This document shows, one piece after another, positions 16,664-25,147 of a stretch of DNA of 30,553 bases. The notes under the pieces were generated by a model. It worked only from the letters and a program-made list of their open reading frames with translations. It did no database searches and was not told the DNA's origin. How positions within the stretch are numbered: position 1 is the first letter of the stretch; each line of letters opens with the position of its first letter. Source of the DNA: DASZPL01 sp035550315 (lineage in GTDB: Bacteria; Actinomycetota; Actinomycetes; JAFAQI01). The stretch is taken from the NCBI GenBank assembly GCA_035550315.1, contig DASZPL010000014.1:1-30553 (forward strand), in the 5' to 3' direction. The translations under genes were made by a program, and so were the position numbers.

Positions 16664-16713
16664 AGGGTCATGGGTCGAGTTGGGTAGGCCCCACACGGAT
16701 TTGGCCACGTATC

Positions 16714-16731
16714 GTGACCTGACGGTGACCT
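16714..16731. promoter_or_regulatory. Direct repeat GTGACCT, 11-bp period, upstream of dppA
   Basis: GTGACCT occurs at 16714-16720 and 16725-16731, exactly one helical turn apart, in the tpiA/dppA intergenic space and about 110-125 bases upstream of the dppA ATG. On the minus strand the units read AGGTCAC, resembling the 11-nt repeat units (GTTCACC core) of Streptomyces PhoP boxes, with one or two mismatches. A response-regulator site is plausible but unproven. Confidence 0.35.
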
Positions 16732-16760
16732 TTCTGCCGGGTAACCGTGCGGAGTGCGGA

Positions 16761-17534
16761 TCAGCCGCCAAACCTGACGATCCGGACGAAATCCTCCGCC
16801 ACCAGGCTGGCTCCGCCGACCAATGCGCCGTCGACGTCGGGCATCGCCATGATCCCCGCGATGTTGTCCGGCTTCACCGAGCCGCCGTAGAGCACCCGCA
16901 CGCCGTCGGCCAGCTTGCGGTCATACCGCTTCGCGAGCGCCTGCCGCAGCGCGGCGCAGACCTCCTGGGCGTCATCCGGAGTCGCGACCTCACCGGTGCC
17001 GATCGCCCAGATCGGCTCGTAGGCGATCACGATGCTGGCGGCCTGCTCGGCGGTGACGTCGGCCAGCGCCGCCTCGAGCTGCGACGTGCAATGACCGGTA
17101 TGCGTCGCGTCGCGTCGGACGTCCAGCGACTCCCCGACACACAGGATCGGCGTGATGCCGTGCCGCCCGGCGGCCAGCACCTTCGCGTTGACCGTCTCGT
17201 CGGTCTCGCCGTGGTGCTCGCGCCGCTCGGAGTGGCCGACCGTGACGAACTCGCAGCCCAGCTTGGCGAGCATCGCTCCGCTGACGTCGCCGGTGTAGGC
17301 GCCGCCGTCATGGGGTGACAGGTCCTGCGCGCCGTACTTGATCCGCAGGTGGTCGCCGTCGACCATCGTCTGCACGCTGCGGATGTCCGTGAACGGCGGC
17401 AGTACGGCGATGTCGACGGCGTCGAAGTCCTGGTCGCGGAACGAGAACGCCAGCTTCTGCACCAGGGCGATCGCCTCGAGGTGATTGAGGTTCATCTTCC
17501 AGTTGCCCGCCATCAGCGGGGTCCGAGATGCCAC
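16761..17534 (-). CDS. tpiA: Triosephosphate isomerase
   Basis: Interconverts dihydroxyacetone phosphate and glyceraldehyde-3-phosphate in glycolysis and gluconeogenesis. The 257 residues contain AGNWKMN with N11 and catalytic K13, the electrophilic His101 in VGHSERR, the catalytic base Glu173 in AYEPIWAIGTG, and the phosphate-binding YGGSVKPDN and ALVGGASL loops, so it should be active. The start is GTG at 17534, four bases after the pgk stop; no strong Shine-Dalgarno, so translation is probably coupled to pgk. The longer in-frame opening upstream lies in pgk and is rejected. Third gene of gap-pgk-tpiA. Confidence 0.96.
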   Translation of the reverse strand: MASRTPLMAGNWKMNLNHLEAIALVQKLAFSFRDQDFDAVDIAVLPPFTDIRSVQTMVDGDHLRIKYGAQDLSPHDGGAYTGDVSGAMLAKLGCEFVTVGHSERREHHGETDETVNAKVLAAGRHGITPILCVGESLDVRRDATHTGHCTSQLEAALADVTAEQAASIVIAYEPIWAIGTGEVATPDDAQEVCAALRQALAKRYDRKLADGVRVLYGGSVKPDNIAGIMAMPDVDGALVGGASLVAEDFVRIVRFGG

Positions 17535-17538
17535 CGGC

Positions 17539-18740
17539 TCAGCCTGCCAGGGCGGCCAGGCCGGGCAGCTCCCGGCCCTCGAGGTACTCCAAGCTGGCGC
17601 CGCCGCCGGTCGAGATGTGGCCGAAGCGGTCTTCGCCGACTTCGAGCAGCCGCACCGCGGCTGCGGAGTCACCACCACCGACCACGGTCAGCGCGCCACC
17701 GCCGGCCGCTCCGAGCGTGGCGATCGCCTCCGCGACGCCTTTGGTGCCTGCGGCGAACGGCGCCACTTCGAAAACCCCCATCGGCCCGTTCCAGAACACC
17801 GTCCGGGCGCCGGCGAGCTCCGCTGCGAACCGCTCGACGCTGGCCGGGCCGATGTCGAGGCCTTTGTCGCCGGCGGGGATGCCGTCGGCCGGGACCACCC
17901 GGGTCTCGGCCGCGGCGTCCACCTCTGCGGCCACAACGATGTCGACCGGCAGCACGATCTTCCCGCTCGCCAGCAGCCGCCGGCAGGCATCGACCTGATC
18001 GGGCTCGAGCAGTGAGTCGCCCACGCCGTAGCCCGCTGCGGCGAGGAAGGTGAAGCACATCCCGCCACCGATCAGCATCCGGTCGACGGTCGGCAGCAGG
18101 TGCTCGATGACGGCGAGCTTGTCCGACACCTTCGACCCGCCGAGCACGACGACGTACGGCCGGGCCGGCTCCTCGGTCAGTGCGTGCAGGACCTCCAGCT
18201 CGCGACGCACCAGGTCGCCCGCGGCGTGTGGCAGCCGTCGGGCCACGTCGTCGACACTGGCGTGCGCTCGGTGCACCGCGCCGAAGGCGTCGTCGACGTA
18301 GACGTCGGCCAGCGCCGCCAGCTCGTCCGCGAGCGCGCCGCGCTCGGCGGGGTCTTTCGCGGTCTCACGCGGGTCGAACCTGATGTTCTCCAAAAGCACG
18401 AGGTCTGCGTCTTCGGGATCCTCGTGCGGGCCGGCGACGAACCGGACGTCGCGGCCCAGCAGCTCCCCCATCCGCTCGGCCACGGGCGCCAGGCTGTAGC
18501 GCGGGTCGGGAGTGCCCTTCGGCCGACCGAGATGCGCCAGGACGATGACCCGCGCGCCCGCGTCGAGCAGCCGCTGCCAGGTCGGGAGGCTCGCCTGGAT
18601 CCGGCCGTCGTCGGTGATCCGTGCGGTTGCTCCGTCGAGGTCCAGCGGCACGTTCAGGTCGCTTCGGACGAGCACCCGCTTGCCCCGAAGGTCACCCAGC
18701 GCATCGATCCCGGGTGTCGAAGAAGCGGCAGTCGACGGCG

Positions 18741-18744
<4 letters not shown>
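17539..18744 (-). CDS. pgk: Phosphoglycerate kinase
   Basis: Makes ATP and 3-phosphoglycerate from 1,3-bisphosphoglycerate. The 401 residues show the family signature VLVRSDLNVPLD (from residue 25), LAHLGRPKG, the DDAFGAVHRAHAS segment, VVLGGSKVSDKL, VFWNGPMGVFE, and the nucleotide-binding VVGGGDSAAA with the C-terminal ISTGGGASLEYLEG. The start is GTG at 18744, overlapping the gap stop as GTGA. An Arg/Gly-rich 184-residue in-frame extension runs antisense-free through gap in a different frame and is rejected. Confidence 0.97.
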
Positions 18745-19754
<1,010 letters not shown>

Positions 19755-19761
19755 GCTGCGT

Positions 19762-19767
19762 CTCCTT
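19762..19767 (-). promoter_or_regulatory. Shine-Dalgarno that fixes the GTG start of gap
   Basis: AAGGAG on the minus strand, seven bases from GTG at 19754. The 39-bp aroE/gap gap also holds a short direct repeat ACGTCGAT (19770-19777, 19782-19789); no clear promoter is visible there. Confidence 0.8.
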
Positions 19768-19793
19768 GTACGTCGATTCGCACGTCGATCCGA

Positions 19794-20618
19794 TCAACCG
19801 AGGGTAGCGAGGCCGGCGGAGCGCATCGCGTCCACCGGCGCCGTCTGCCCGGTCATCAGCCGGATCTGCTCGGCCGCCTGCTCCACCAGCAGCTCCAGCC
19901 CGCCGACCACCGGCCCGCCCGCGGCCGACCACGCGGCGGCGAGCGGTGTCGGCCAGGGCGCGTAGACGACGTCGAACAGCAGGCCGTCGGCGCGCCGCAG
20001 CGCGCCGGCGAGCCCGTCCGTCGCCCCGGCCGGGGCGGTCGCGACCACCAGCGACGCTCGCTGCCAGTCGTCGGTGCCGCCCCACGGCAGGATTTCGAGT
20101 GCGATCCCGGCCCGGTCGGCAACCGGACGGAGCCCCTCGGCGACCGCCGGCCGCCGAGCCAGCACGCGGACCGAGGTGGCACCGGCGCGAGCCAGCGCCA
20201 CAATCGCCGCCGCCGCGGTGGCGCCGGCGCCGAGGATCCAGGCGTCGGCATCACGGAGCGTGACCAGGCCGGCGCGGCCCAGCGCGGCAACCATCCCCGG
20301 CACGTCGGTGTTCGCGCCGTGCCAGCCGTCGTCGGCGAACACGACGGTGTTCGCGGCACCGACCGCTGTCGTGGTGTCGTCGTGATCCGCCAGCAGCGGC
20401 AGCACGGCACGCTTCAGCGGCATCGTCAGCGAGACGCCGGCCAGCCGCTCGTCGGCCAGCCGCCGCAGCGTGTCCGGCAGCGCCGCTTCGTCGCACTCGA
20501 CCGCGCGGTAGTCCCACCCGTCGAGACCCAGCGCGGCGTAGGCGGCTCGGTGCAAGACCGGGGACAGCGAGTGGCTGATCGGGGAGCCGAGGACGGCGCC
20601 GCCGCTACGAGACGCCAT
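19794..20618 (-). CDS. aroE: Shikimate dehydrogenase
   Basis: NADP-dependent reduction of 3-dehydroshikimate to shikimate in aromatic amino acid synthesis. The 274 residues carry the substrate motif GSPISHSLSP (11-20), the catalytic Lys69 in LTMPLK, GAANTVV, Asp105 in NTDVPGM, the nucleotide loop GAGATAAAA, and a C-terminal GGLELLVEQAAEQ. The NADP-selecting basic residues after the Rossmann strand are probably in VLARRPA. The ATG at 20618 lies 14 bp inside the end of mltG; no good Shine-Dalgarno precedes it, so it likely depends on coupling. aroC, aroK and aroB, which often follow aroE in actinobacteria, are not present downstream. Confidence 0.93.
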   Translation of the reverse strand: MASRSGGAVLGSPISHSLSPVLHRAAYAALGLDGWDYRAVECDEAALPDTLRRLADERLAGVSLTMPLKRAVLPLLADHDDTTTAVGAANTVVFADDGWHGANTDVPGMVAALGRAGLVTLRDADAWILGAGATAAAAIVALARAGATSVRVLARRPAVAEGLRPVADRAGIALEILPWGGTDDWQRASLVVATAPAGATDGLAGALRRADGLLFDVVYAPWPTPLAAAWSAAGGPVVGGLELLVEQAAEQIRLMTGQTAPVDAMRSAGLATLG

Positions 20619-21705
20619 TGCGGCGCGACTCGGCGACCAGCGCGTTGAACTCGCTCAGCGTGCGGGCGTACGCAGTGTGGCCGGCCTTGTCGATCGTCAC
20701 GAAGTACAGGTACGAGTTGTGGGCGTGGTGCAGCACCGCCTCCAGGGCCGCCTGGCCGGGCGAGTTGATCGGGGTCGGCGGCAGGCCCGGGTTGAGCCGG
20801 GTGTTGTACGGCGAGTTGAGCTGCAGGTCGCCCGCCGTCAACGGCCCGTGGTTGGGGCCGAGCACGTAGTAGAGCGTGGCGTCCGAGTCGAGTCGCATGC
20901 CGTCGTGCAAACGGTTCAGGAACACCTCGGCGATCTTCGGGTAGTCGCTGACCAGCCGCCCCTCGCGCTGCACGATCGACGCCAGCGTCACCACGTCATG
21001 TTCCGACAGCCCCACCCGGCGGGCGCCCGCCGCGAGGTGGACGTCCTGGGCCGCCTGGTTGAACCGCACCACCATCATCCGAAGCGCTTGCAGCGCGGAG
21101 GTGCCGGGCTGGATCTGGTACGTCGCCGGGAACAGGAATCCCTCCGGCTTGCCGTCGGCGTACGACGACAGCTGCAATCCCTGCGGCGAACGCAACACGG
21201 CGCGCAACGACGACGCGCTGATCGGAGTGTCGGCGGCCAGCCGGGCCACGATGTCGTCGGCGGTGAAACCCTCGGGGATCGTCACCGTGTAGGCGACGAG
21301 TGACGACGGCTTGAGCAGCAGGTCGAGCGCCAGCGACGCCTTCATGCCCTCGTGCAAGTCGTAGGTGCCCGGCGCCACCTGACGCGAGCGCGGGTTCGCG
21401 GCTGCGGCCGAGGTGAACGCGCTCGCGCTGCGGACGACGCCGGCCGCGGCAAGCGTCTGCCCGATCGTGGCAGCGCTGTCGCCGTCGTGGATGACGACTT
21501 GCACGCTGCCGCTGCCGTCGCCGGTGAAGTCCCCGCCCCCGCCGACCAGCTTGTCGTAGGCGGCATGCACGCCGTAGCCGGCGAGGCCGAGCACCACGAT
21601 GACGGCGACGGCAACCGCGGCGAGCCGATCCCACCGGACACCAGTGCGCGGGCCGCGACGCGGCGGGTCCGGCTCGTCCGACATGCCGATGCCGAGGTCG
21701 CTCAC
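20605..21705 (-). CDS. mltG: Endolytic murein transglycosylase MltG (YceG-like)
   Basis: Single-pass membrane enzyme that cuts nascent glycan strands of peptidoglycan and probably ends their elongation. The 366 residues have a short Arg-rich cytoplasmic N-terminus, one transmembrane helix (about 29-49), a LysM-like region (VQVVIHDGDSAATIGQTL), then the YceG catalytic domain with Glu248 in LASIVQREG, NRLHDGMRLDSDATLYY, and SPYNTRLNPGLPPTPINSPG. The start is GTG at 21705, with GAGGG seven bases upstream (21713-21717, minus strand); the ATG at 21684 has no Shine-Dalgarno. The GTG overlaps the stop of a 29-codon ORF, and a hairpin (21706-21730) covers its ribosome-binding site. The 3' end overlaps aroE by 14 bp. 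Confidence 0.94.
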   Translation of the reverse strand: MSDLGIGMSDEPDPPRRGPRTGVRWDRLAAVAVAVIVVLGLAGYGVHAAYDKLVGGGGDFTGDGSGSVQVVIHDGDSAATIGQTLAAAGVVRSASAFTSAAAANPRSRQVAPGTYDLHEGMKASLALDLLLKPSSLVAYTVTIPEGFTADDIVARLAADTPISASSLRAVLRSPQGLQLSSYADGKPEGFLFPATYQIQPGTSALQALRMMVVRFNQAAQDVHLAAGARRVGLSEHDVVTLASIVQREGRLVSDYPKIAEVFLNRLHDGMRLDSDATLYYVLGPNHGPLTAGDLQLNSPYNTRLNPGLPPTPINSPGQAALEAVLHHAHNSYLYFVTIDKAGHTAYARTLSEFNALVAESRRNGVS

Positions 21706-21791
21706 TGGTGCACCCTCGTCGGGCGCACCAATGCGGAGACGCAGATTTCATTGGAGCGAGCCACCTCCGCTGCGCTGCGGTACTCGCTCAT
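21702..21791 (-). CDS. Putative 29-residue leader-like peptide between ruvX and mltG
   Basis: A complete small ORF: ATG at 21791, TGA at 21702-21704, beginning MSEYRSAAEVARS and ending LVRPTRVHQ. It is preceded by GGGGGAGG (21799-21806, minus strand) with seven bases of spacing, one of the best ribosome-binding sites in the window. The ATG overlaps the ruvX stop (ATGA) and its TGA overlaps the mltG start (GTGA), the same junction style as the real genes here. The peptide is hydrophilic, with no membrane segment, and resembles nothing I recognise. Its final codons form a hairpin that includes the mltG Shine-Dalgarno, so ribosomes reading it would open that site. It could instead be a repeat element that happens to be open. 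Confidence 0.5.
   Translation of the reverse strand: MSEYRSAAEVARSNEICVSALVRPTRVHQ
21706..21730 (-). promoter_or_regulatory. Hairpin covering the mltG ribosome-binding site
   Basis: Arms 21706-21715 and 21721-21730 pair in nine of ten positions around the loop 21716-21720. The mltG Shine-Dalgarno (21713-21717, minus strand) lies in one arm and the loop, and the GTG is the next base. Reading of the upstream 29-codon ORF would unfold it. Confidence 0.45.
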
Positions 21792-21794
21792 TGG
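21748..21794. repeat. REP-like inverted repeat with flanking TCATTGG direct repeats
   Basis: GAGCGAG (21754-21760) and CTCGCTC (21783-21789) are inverted, and inside them CCGC (21767-21770) pairs with GCGG (21777-21780). TCATTGG occurs at both ends (21748-21754 and 21788-21794). The layout resembles a short REP/MITE-like unit inserted at the ruvX stop; no second copy is visible in this window. Confidence 0.4.
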
Positions 21795-22246
21795 CCCACC
21801 TCCCCCGCCGGCCGGCCGATGGCGCGCTCGCCGTCCAGCGCCGCCTGCAGCACGACGACGGCGGCGGCGGCATCGACGATCTCGCGCTGCGCGCGACTGG
21901 ACTTCCCAGCGGCTCGCAATCCCCCGCTCGCTTGGGTGGTCGACAACCGTTCGTCGACCAGCCGCACCGGGAGCGGGGCGACACGGCGGGCCAGCGCCGC
22001 GGCATAGTCCCGCACCGCCACCGCTGCCGGCCCCTCTCGGCCCGACAGCGAGCGAGGCAGCCCGACGACGATCTCGATCGCCTCGTGCTCAGCGGCGAGT
22101 CCTTCCAGTTCGCCGAGGTCGCGGTCACCACGTGGGTCGCGGCGCAACACGGTCAGGGGGTACGCGAGCACCCCGCCAGGATCGCAGGCGGCGACGCCGA
22201 CCCGCACCGTGCCGACGTCCACTCCGAGCCGGACCCCGCTACGCAC
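21788..22246 (-). CDS. ruvX: Holliday junction resolvase-like YqgF/RuvX
   Basis: RNase H-fold protein of the YqgF family, linked to pre-16S rRNA end processing and proposed as a Holliday junction resolvase. The 152 residues have Asp10 in LGVDVGTVRVGVA, the VVGLPRSLSGREG block, Asp98-Glu99 in LVDERLSTTQA, and Asp125 in IVDAAAA, so the acidic active site is complete. The start is GTG at 22246, 8 bp inside the end of alaS, with only a weak Shine-Dalgarno, so it is probably coupled to alaS. Its stop overlaps the ATG of the 29-codon ORF. Confidence 0.93.
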   Translation of the reverse strand: MRSGVRLGVDVGTVRVGVAACDPGGVLAYPLTVLRRDPRGDRDLGELEGLAAEHEAIEIVVGLPRSLSGREGPAAVAVRDYAAALARRVAPLPVRLVDERLSTTQASGGLRAAGKSSRAQREIVDAAAAVVVLQAALDGERAIGRPAGEVGQ

Positions 22247-24917
22247 TACCGCCGGTCACCCGGCCCACCATCGCCGCGAGATCGCGCAACGCGGCGTCGA
22301 GCGCCTCGGGCTTGCTGCCGCCGCCTTGCGCAACGTCATCGCGGCCGCCACCGCCGCCGCCGAGCGCGGTCGCGATCTCCTTCACCAGCGCCCCGGCACG
22401 CGCGCCACGCTGCCGGCCGCGATCATTGACCGCCACCACAACCAGCGGCCGCCCACCGCTGACCGCGCCGATCGCCACGACGGCGGCGCGCGCGACGTCG
22501 ATCCGGCCGCGGACGTCGAGCGCCAGCTTCCGCAAGTCGTCGACGTCGACCCCGTCCGGCGCGCGATGAGCGACCACGGCGACGCCGCTGACATAGTTCG
22601 GGTTCGCGGCCAGCTCGCCGGCCGCCGACATCACACTGGCCATGCGCAGCTTTTCGATGTCCTTCTCGAGCTCACGCACCCGCGCGAGCGCCCCGCTCAC
22701 CCGCTCGACCAGTTCCTCGGGGCGGGTGTTGAGCAACTCGGTCAACTGCGAAACCAACAAGTGCTCGCGGGCGAGATAGTCGTAGGCGTCGGCGCCGACC
22801 AGGCCTTCGATCCGTCGCTTCCCGGTCCCGATGGAGGCCTCGCCGAGCAGCTTGACGACCCCGAGCTGCGCCGAGCGGGCGGCATGGGTGCCACCGCACA
22901 GTTCGCGGGCGTAGTCACCGACCTCGACGACCCGCACCTCGTCGCCGTACTTCTCACCGAACAGCGCGATCGCGCCGATCCGGCGCGCTTCGTCCTGGCT
23001 GGTGATGAACGCCCGCACCGCCAGGTCGGCCAGCAGCACGTCGTTGACCTCTGCCTCGACGTCGGCGAGCACGCTGTCCGGCACGGCGCCCGGCGAGGCG
23101 AAGTCGAACCGGAACCGGCCGGCGTCGTTCTGCGAGCCGGCCTGCGTCGCCTGCTCCCCGAGCGCGCGGCGAATCGCCTGGTGCACGAGGTGGGTGGCGG
23201 TGTGCGCCCGCGAGATGGCCTTACGGCGTCCGACGTCGACGGCAGCCACGACCGGCTGATCCACGGCGGCTTGGCCGCGGACTACGCGGCCCCGGTGCAC
23301 GATCAGGTCGGCGACGGGACGCTGCGCGTCGTAGATCTCCACGACCGACCCGTCGGCGAGGGTGATGCTGCCGTGGTCGGCGAGCTGGCCGCCGGCTTCG
23401 GCGTAGAACGGCGTCCGGTCGAGGGCGACCTCGACCGTGCTGCCTTCCGGCGCGACCGGCACGGCTTCGCCGTCGACCAGCAGCCCGCGCACGGTGCCCT
23501 CGGCAACGATGTCGGTGTAGCCGGTGAACGTGGTCGGCCCGCCGCGCTGCAGCAGGCCGCGGTAGACCGACAGGTCGGCGTGCCCGGTCTTGCGCTCGGC
23601 GGTGTCGCGTTTCGCCCGCTGCCGCTGCTCCGCCATCAACCGGGCGAAGCCATCCTCGTCGACGGTCAGACCCTGTTCGCGCGCCATCTCGAGGGTCAGG
23701 TCGATCGGGAACCCGTAGGTGTCGTGCAGCCGGAACGCCTGCTCGCCGGGGATCGTCGCGTCGCCGGACCGGCGCAGGTCTGCGGTGATCCGGGTGAAGT
23801 GGGTCGAGCCGGTGCGCAGCGTCGCGAGGAACGCGGCTTCCTCGCGCTCGGCCACGCCGCTGATGCGCGCCCGGTCCGACAGCAGCTCGGGGTACGACGA
23901 TCCCATCAGGTCGCAGGCCAAGCCGGTCAGCTCGCTCATCACCGCCCGGTCGACGCCGATCAGCTGCAACGTGCGGATCGTGCGGCGCAGCATCCGGCGC
24001 AGCACGTAGTCGCGGCCCTCGTTGCCGGGCGTGACGCCGTCGCCGATCAGCATCGTCGAGGTACGGGCGTGGTCGGCGACGACCCGCAGCCGGACGTCGG
24101 TCTCATGGTCGCTGCCGTATGCCGCGCCGCTCGCGTCGCTGGCCCAGTCCAGCAGCGGCCGGAGCAGGTCGGTCTCGAAGGCGTTGTCCACGTCCTGCAG
24201 CAGCAACGCCATCCGGTCGACGCCCATCCCGGTGTCGATGTTGCGCGCAGGCAAGTCGCCGAGGATCTCGTAGTCGTAGCCGGCACCCTCGCCCCGGACG
24301 TACTGCATGAAGACGAGGTTCCAGACCTCGAGGTAGCGCTCCTCGTCGGCGACCGGCCCGCCCTCGCGGCCGCGGTCCGGGCCGCGGTCGTAGTAGACCT
24401 CGGAGCACGGCCCGCACGGCCCGGGCACGCCCATCGACCAGAAGTTGTCCTCCTTGCCGCGCCGCTGCACCCGCTCGGCCGGCAGCCCGACGGTGCGGGT
24501 CCAGATCTCGAACGCCTCGTCATCGTCGTGGTAGACGGTGGCCCACAGCCGGTCCGGTTCGAAACCGAAGCCGCCCGCCTGCTGCGACGTGGTGAGCAGC
24601 TCCCAGGCGAGTGGGATCGCGCCTTCTTTGAAGTAGTCGCCGAAGCTGAAGTTGCCGGCCATCTGGAAGAACGACAGGTTGCGGGTGTTGGTGCCGACGA
24701 TGTCGATGTCGGGTGTGCGCACGACCTTCTGAACGCTGGTCGCCCGCGGGTAGGGCGCCGGCTCCTGGCCGAGGAAGTACGGCTTGAACGGCACCATGCC
24801 GGCGTTGACGATCAGCAGCGTCGGGTCGTCGGCGATCAGCGACGCCGACGGCACGACCGTGTGGTCACGGGCCTCGAAGAATCGCAGGAACCGAGCCCGG
24901 ATTTCCGCGGAGTTCAT
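22239..24917 (-). CDS. alaS: Alanyl-tRNA synthetase
   Basis: Charges tRNA-Ala. The 892 residues cover the full protein: N-terminal class II aminoacylation domain (RARFLRFFEARDHTVVPSASL, VQKVVRTPDIDIVG, GNFSFGDYFKE, GPCGPCSEVYYD), the tRNA-binding middle region, the editing domain with the zinc motifs H572-T-A-T-H576 and C674-G-G-T-H678, and the C-Ala domain ending with a Gly-rich linker (ALGGGGGGRDDVAQGGG). The catalytic and editing residues appear intact. The ATG at 24917 overlaps the DUF6167 stop as ATGA. It starts the alaS-ruvX-mltG-aroE run conserved in actinobacteria. Confidence 0.97.
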   Translation of the reverse strand: MNSAEIRARFLRFFEARDHTVVPSASLIADDPTLLIVNAGMVPFKPYFLGQEPAPYPRATSVQKVVRTPDIDIVGTNTRNLSFFQMAGNFSFGDYFKEGAIPLAWELLTTSQQAGGFGFEPDRLWATVYHDDDEAFEIWTRTVGLPAERVQRRGKEDNFWSMGVPGPCGPCSEVYYDRGPDRGREGGPVADEERYLEVWNLVFMQYVRGEGAGYDYEILGDLPARNIDTGMGVDRMALLLQDVDNAFETDLLRPLLDWASDASGAAYGSDHETDVRLRVVADHARTSTMLIGDGVTPGNEGRDYVLRRMLRRTIRTLQLIGVDRAVMSELTGLACDLMGSSYPELLSDRARISGVAEREEAAFLATLRTGSTHFTRITADLRRSGDATIPGEQAFRLHDTYGFPIDLTLEMAREQGLTVDEDGFARLMAEQRQRAKRDTAERKTGHADLSVYRGLLQRGGPTTFTGYTDIVAEGTVRGLLVDGEAVPVAPEGSTVEVALDRTPFYAEAGGQLADHGSITLADGSVVEIYDAQRPVADLIVHRGRVVRGQAAVDQPVVAAVDVGRRKAISRAHTATHLVHQAIRRALGEQATQAGSQNDAGRFRFDFASPGAVPDSVLADVEAEVNDVLLADLAVRAFITSQDEARRIGAIALFGEKYGDEVRVVEVGDYARELCGGTHAARSAQLGVVKLLGEASIGTGKRRIEGLVGADAYDYLAREHLLVSQLTELLNTRPEELVERVSGALARVRELEKDIEKLRMASVMSAAGELAANPNYVSGVAVVAHRAPDGVDVDDLRKLALDVRGRIDVARAAVVAIGAVSGGRPLVVVAVNDRGRQRGARAGALVKEIATALGGGGGGRDDVAQGGGSKPEALDAALRDLAAMVGRVTGGSA

Positions 24918-25147
24918 GCGGCCGGCGCATGCCCGTCGTCATCGAGCCCGAGCGCCTCCCGCAGCTCGGCTTCGCGATGCGCCGCACCCTCCTGCACCAG
25001 CTGCCACCACTCGCCGATTCGCTCACCGATGCCGCCGGCCTGCGCGGCGATGCCTTCGGGAGTCCAGCGAGCCGCCACCTCCGTCACTCGACGCACGACC
25101 AGCACGCCGACCGTCGCACCGAGGGCGACGTAGAACATCCGCTTCAT
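24914..25147 (-). CDS. DUF6167-like small protein
   Basis: 77 residues with no assigned biochemical role. An N-terminal hydrophobic stretch (MFYVALGATVGVLVV, residues 4-18) followed by Arg residues suggests one membrane helix with the rest in the cytoplasm. The remainder is amphipathic (IGERIGEWWQLVQEGAAHREAELREALGL), likely helical. The pattern and its place before alaS match the actinobacterial DUF6167 family as I remember it. Both ends overlap neighbours by 4 bp (ATGA with the DUF948 gene and with alaS), so it is made together with them. A link to alanylation has not been shown. Confidence 0.75.
   Translation of the reverse strand: MKRMFYVALGATVGVLVVRRVTEVAARWTPEGIAAQAGGIGERIGEWWQLVQEGAAHREAELREALGLDDDGHAPAA

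Noticed and set aside
16606..16671. 22-residue N-terminal extension of the binding protein
   Set aside because: Would put a Cys/Arg-rich stretch before the signal peptide; the Shine-Dalgarno fits only the ATG at 16605.
15454..16722. Plus-strand open frame opposite the binding-protein gene
   Set aside because: Val/Arg/His-rich shadow; the opposite strand has a clear lipoprotein gene.
19770..19789. Direct repeat ACGTCGAT twice, 12 bp apart, upstream of gap
   Set aside because: Short and built of common GC-rich words; no promoter around it, so no function claimed.
22209..25133. Long plus-strand open frame opposite alaS and ruvX
   Set aside because: Repetitive Arg/Gly/Val/Asp composition, no family motifs; mirrors codon bias of the genuine minus-strand genes.
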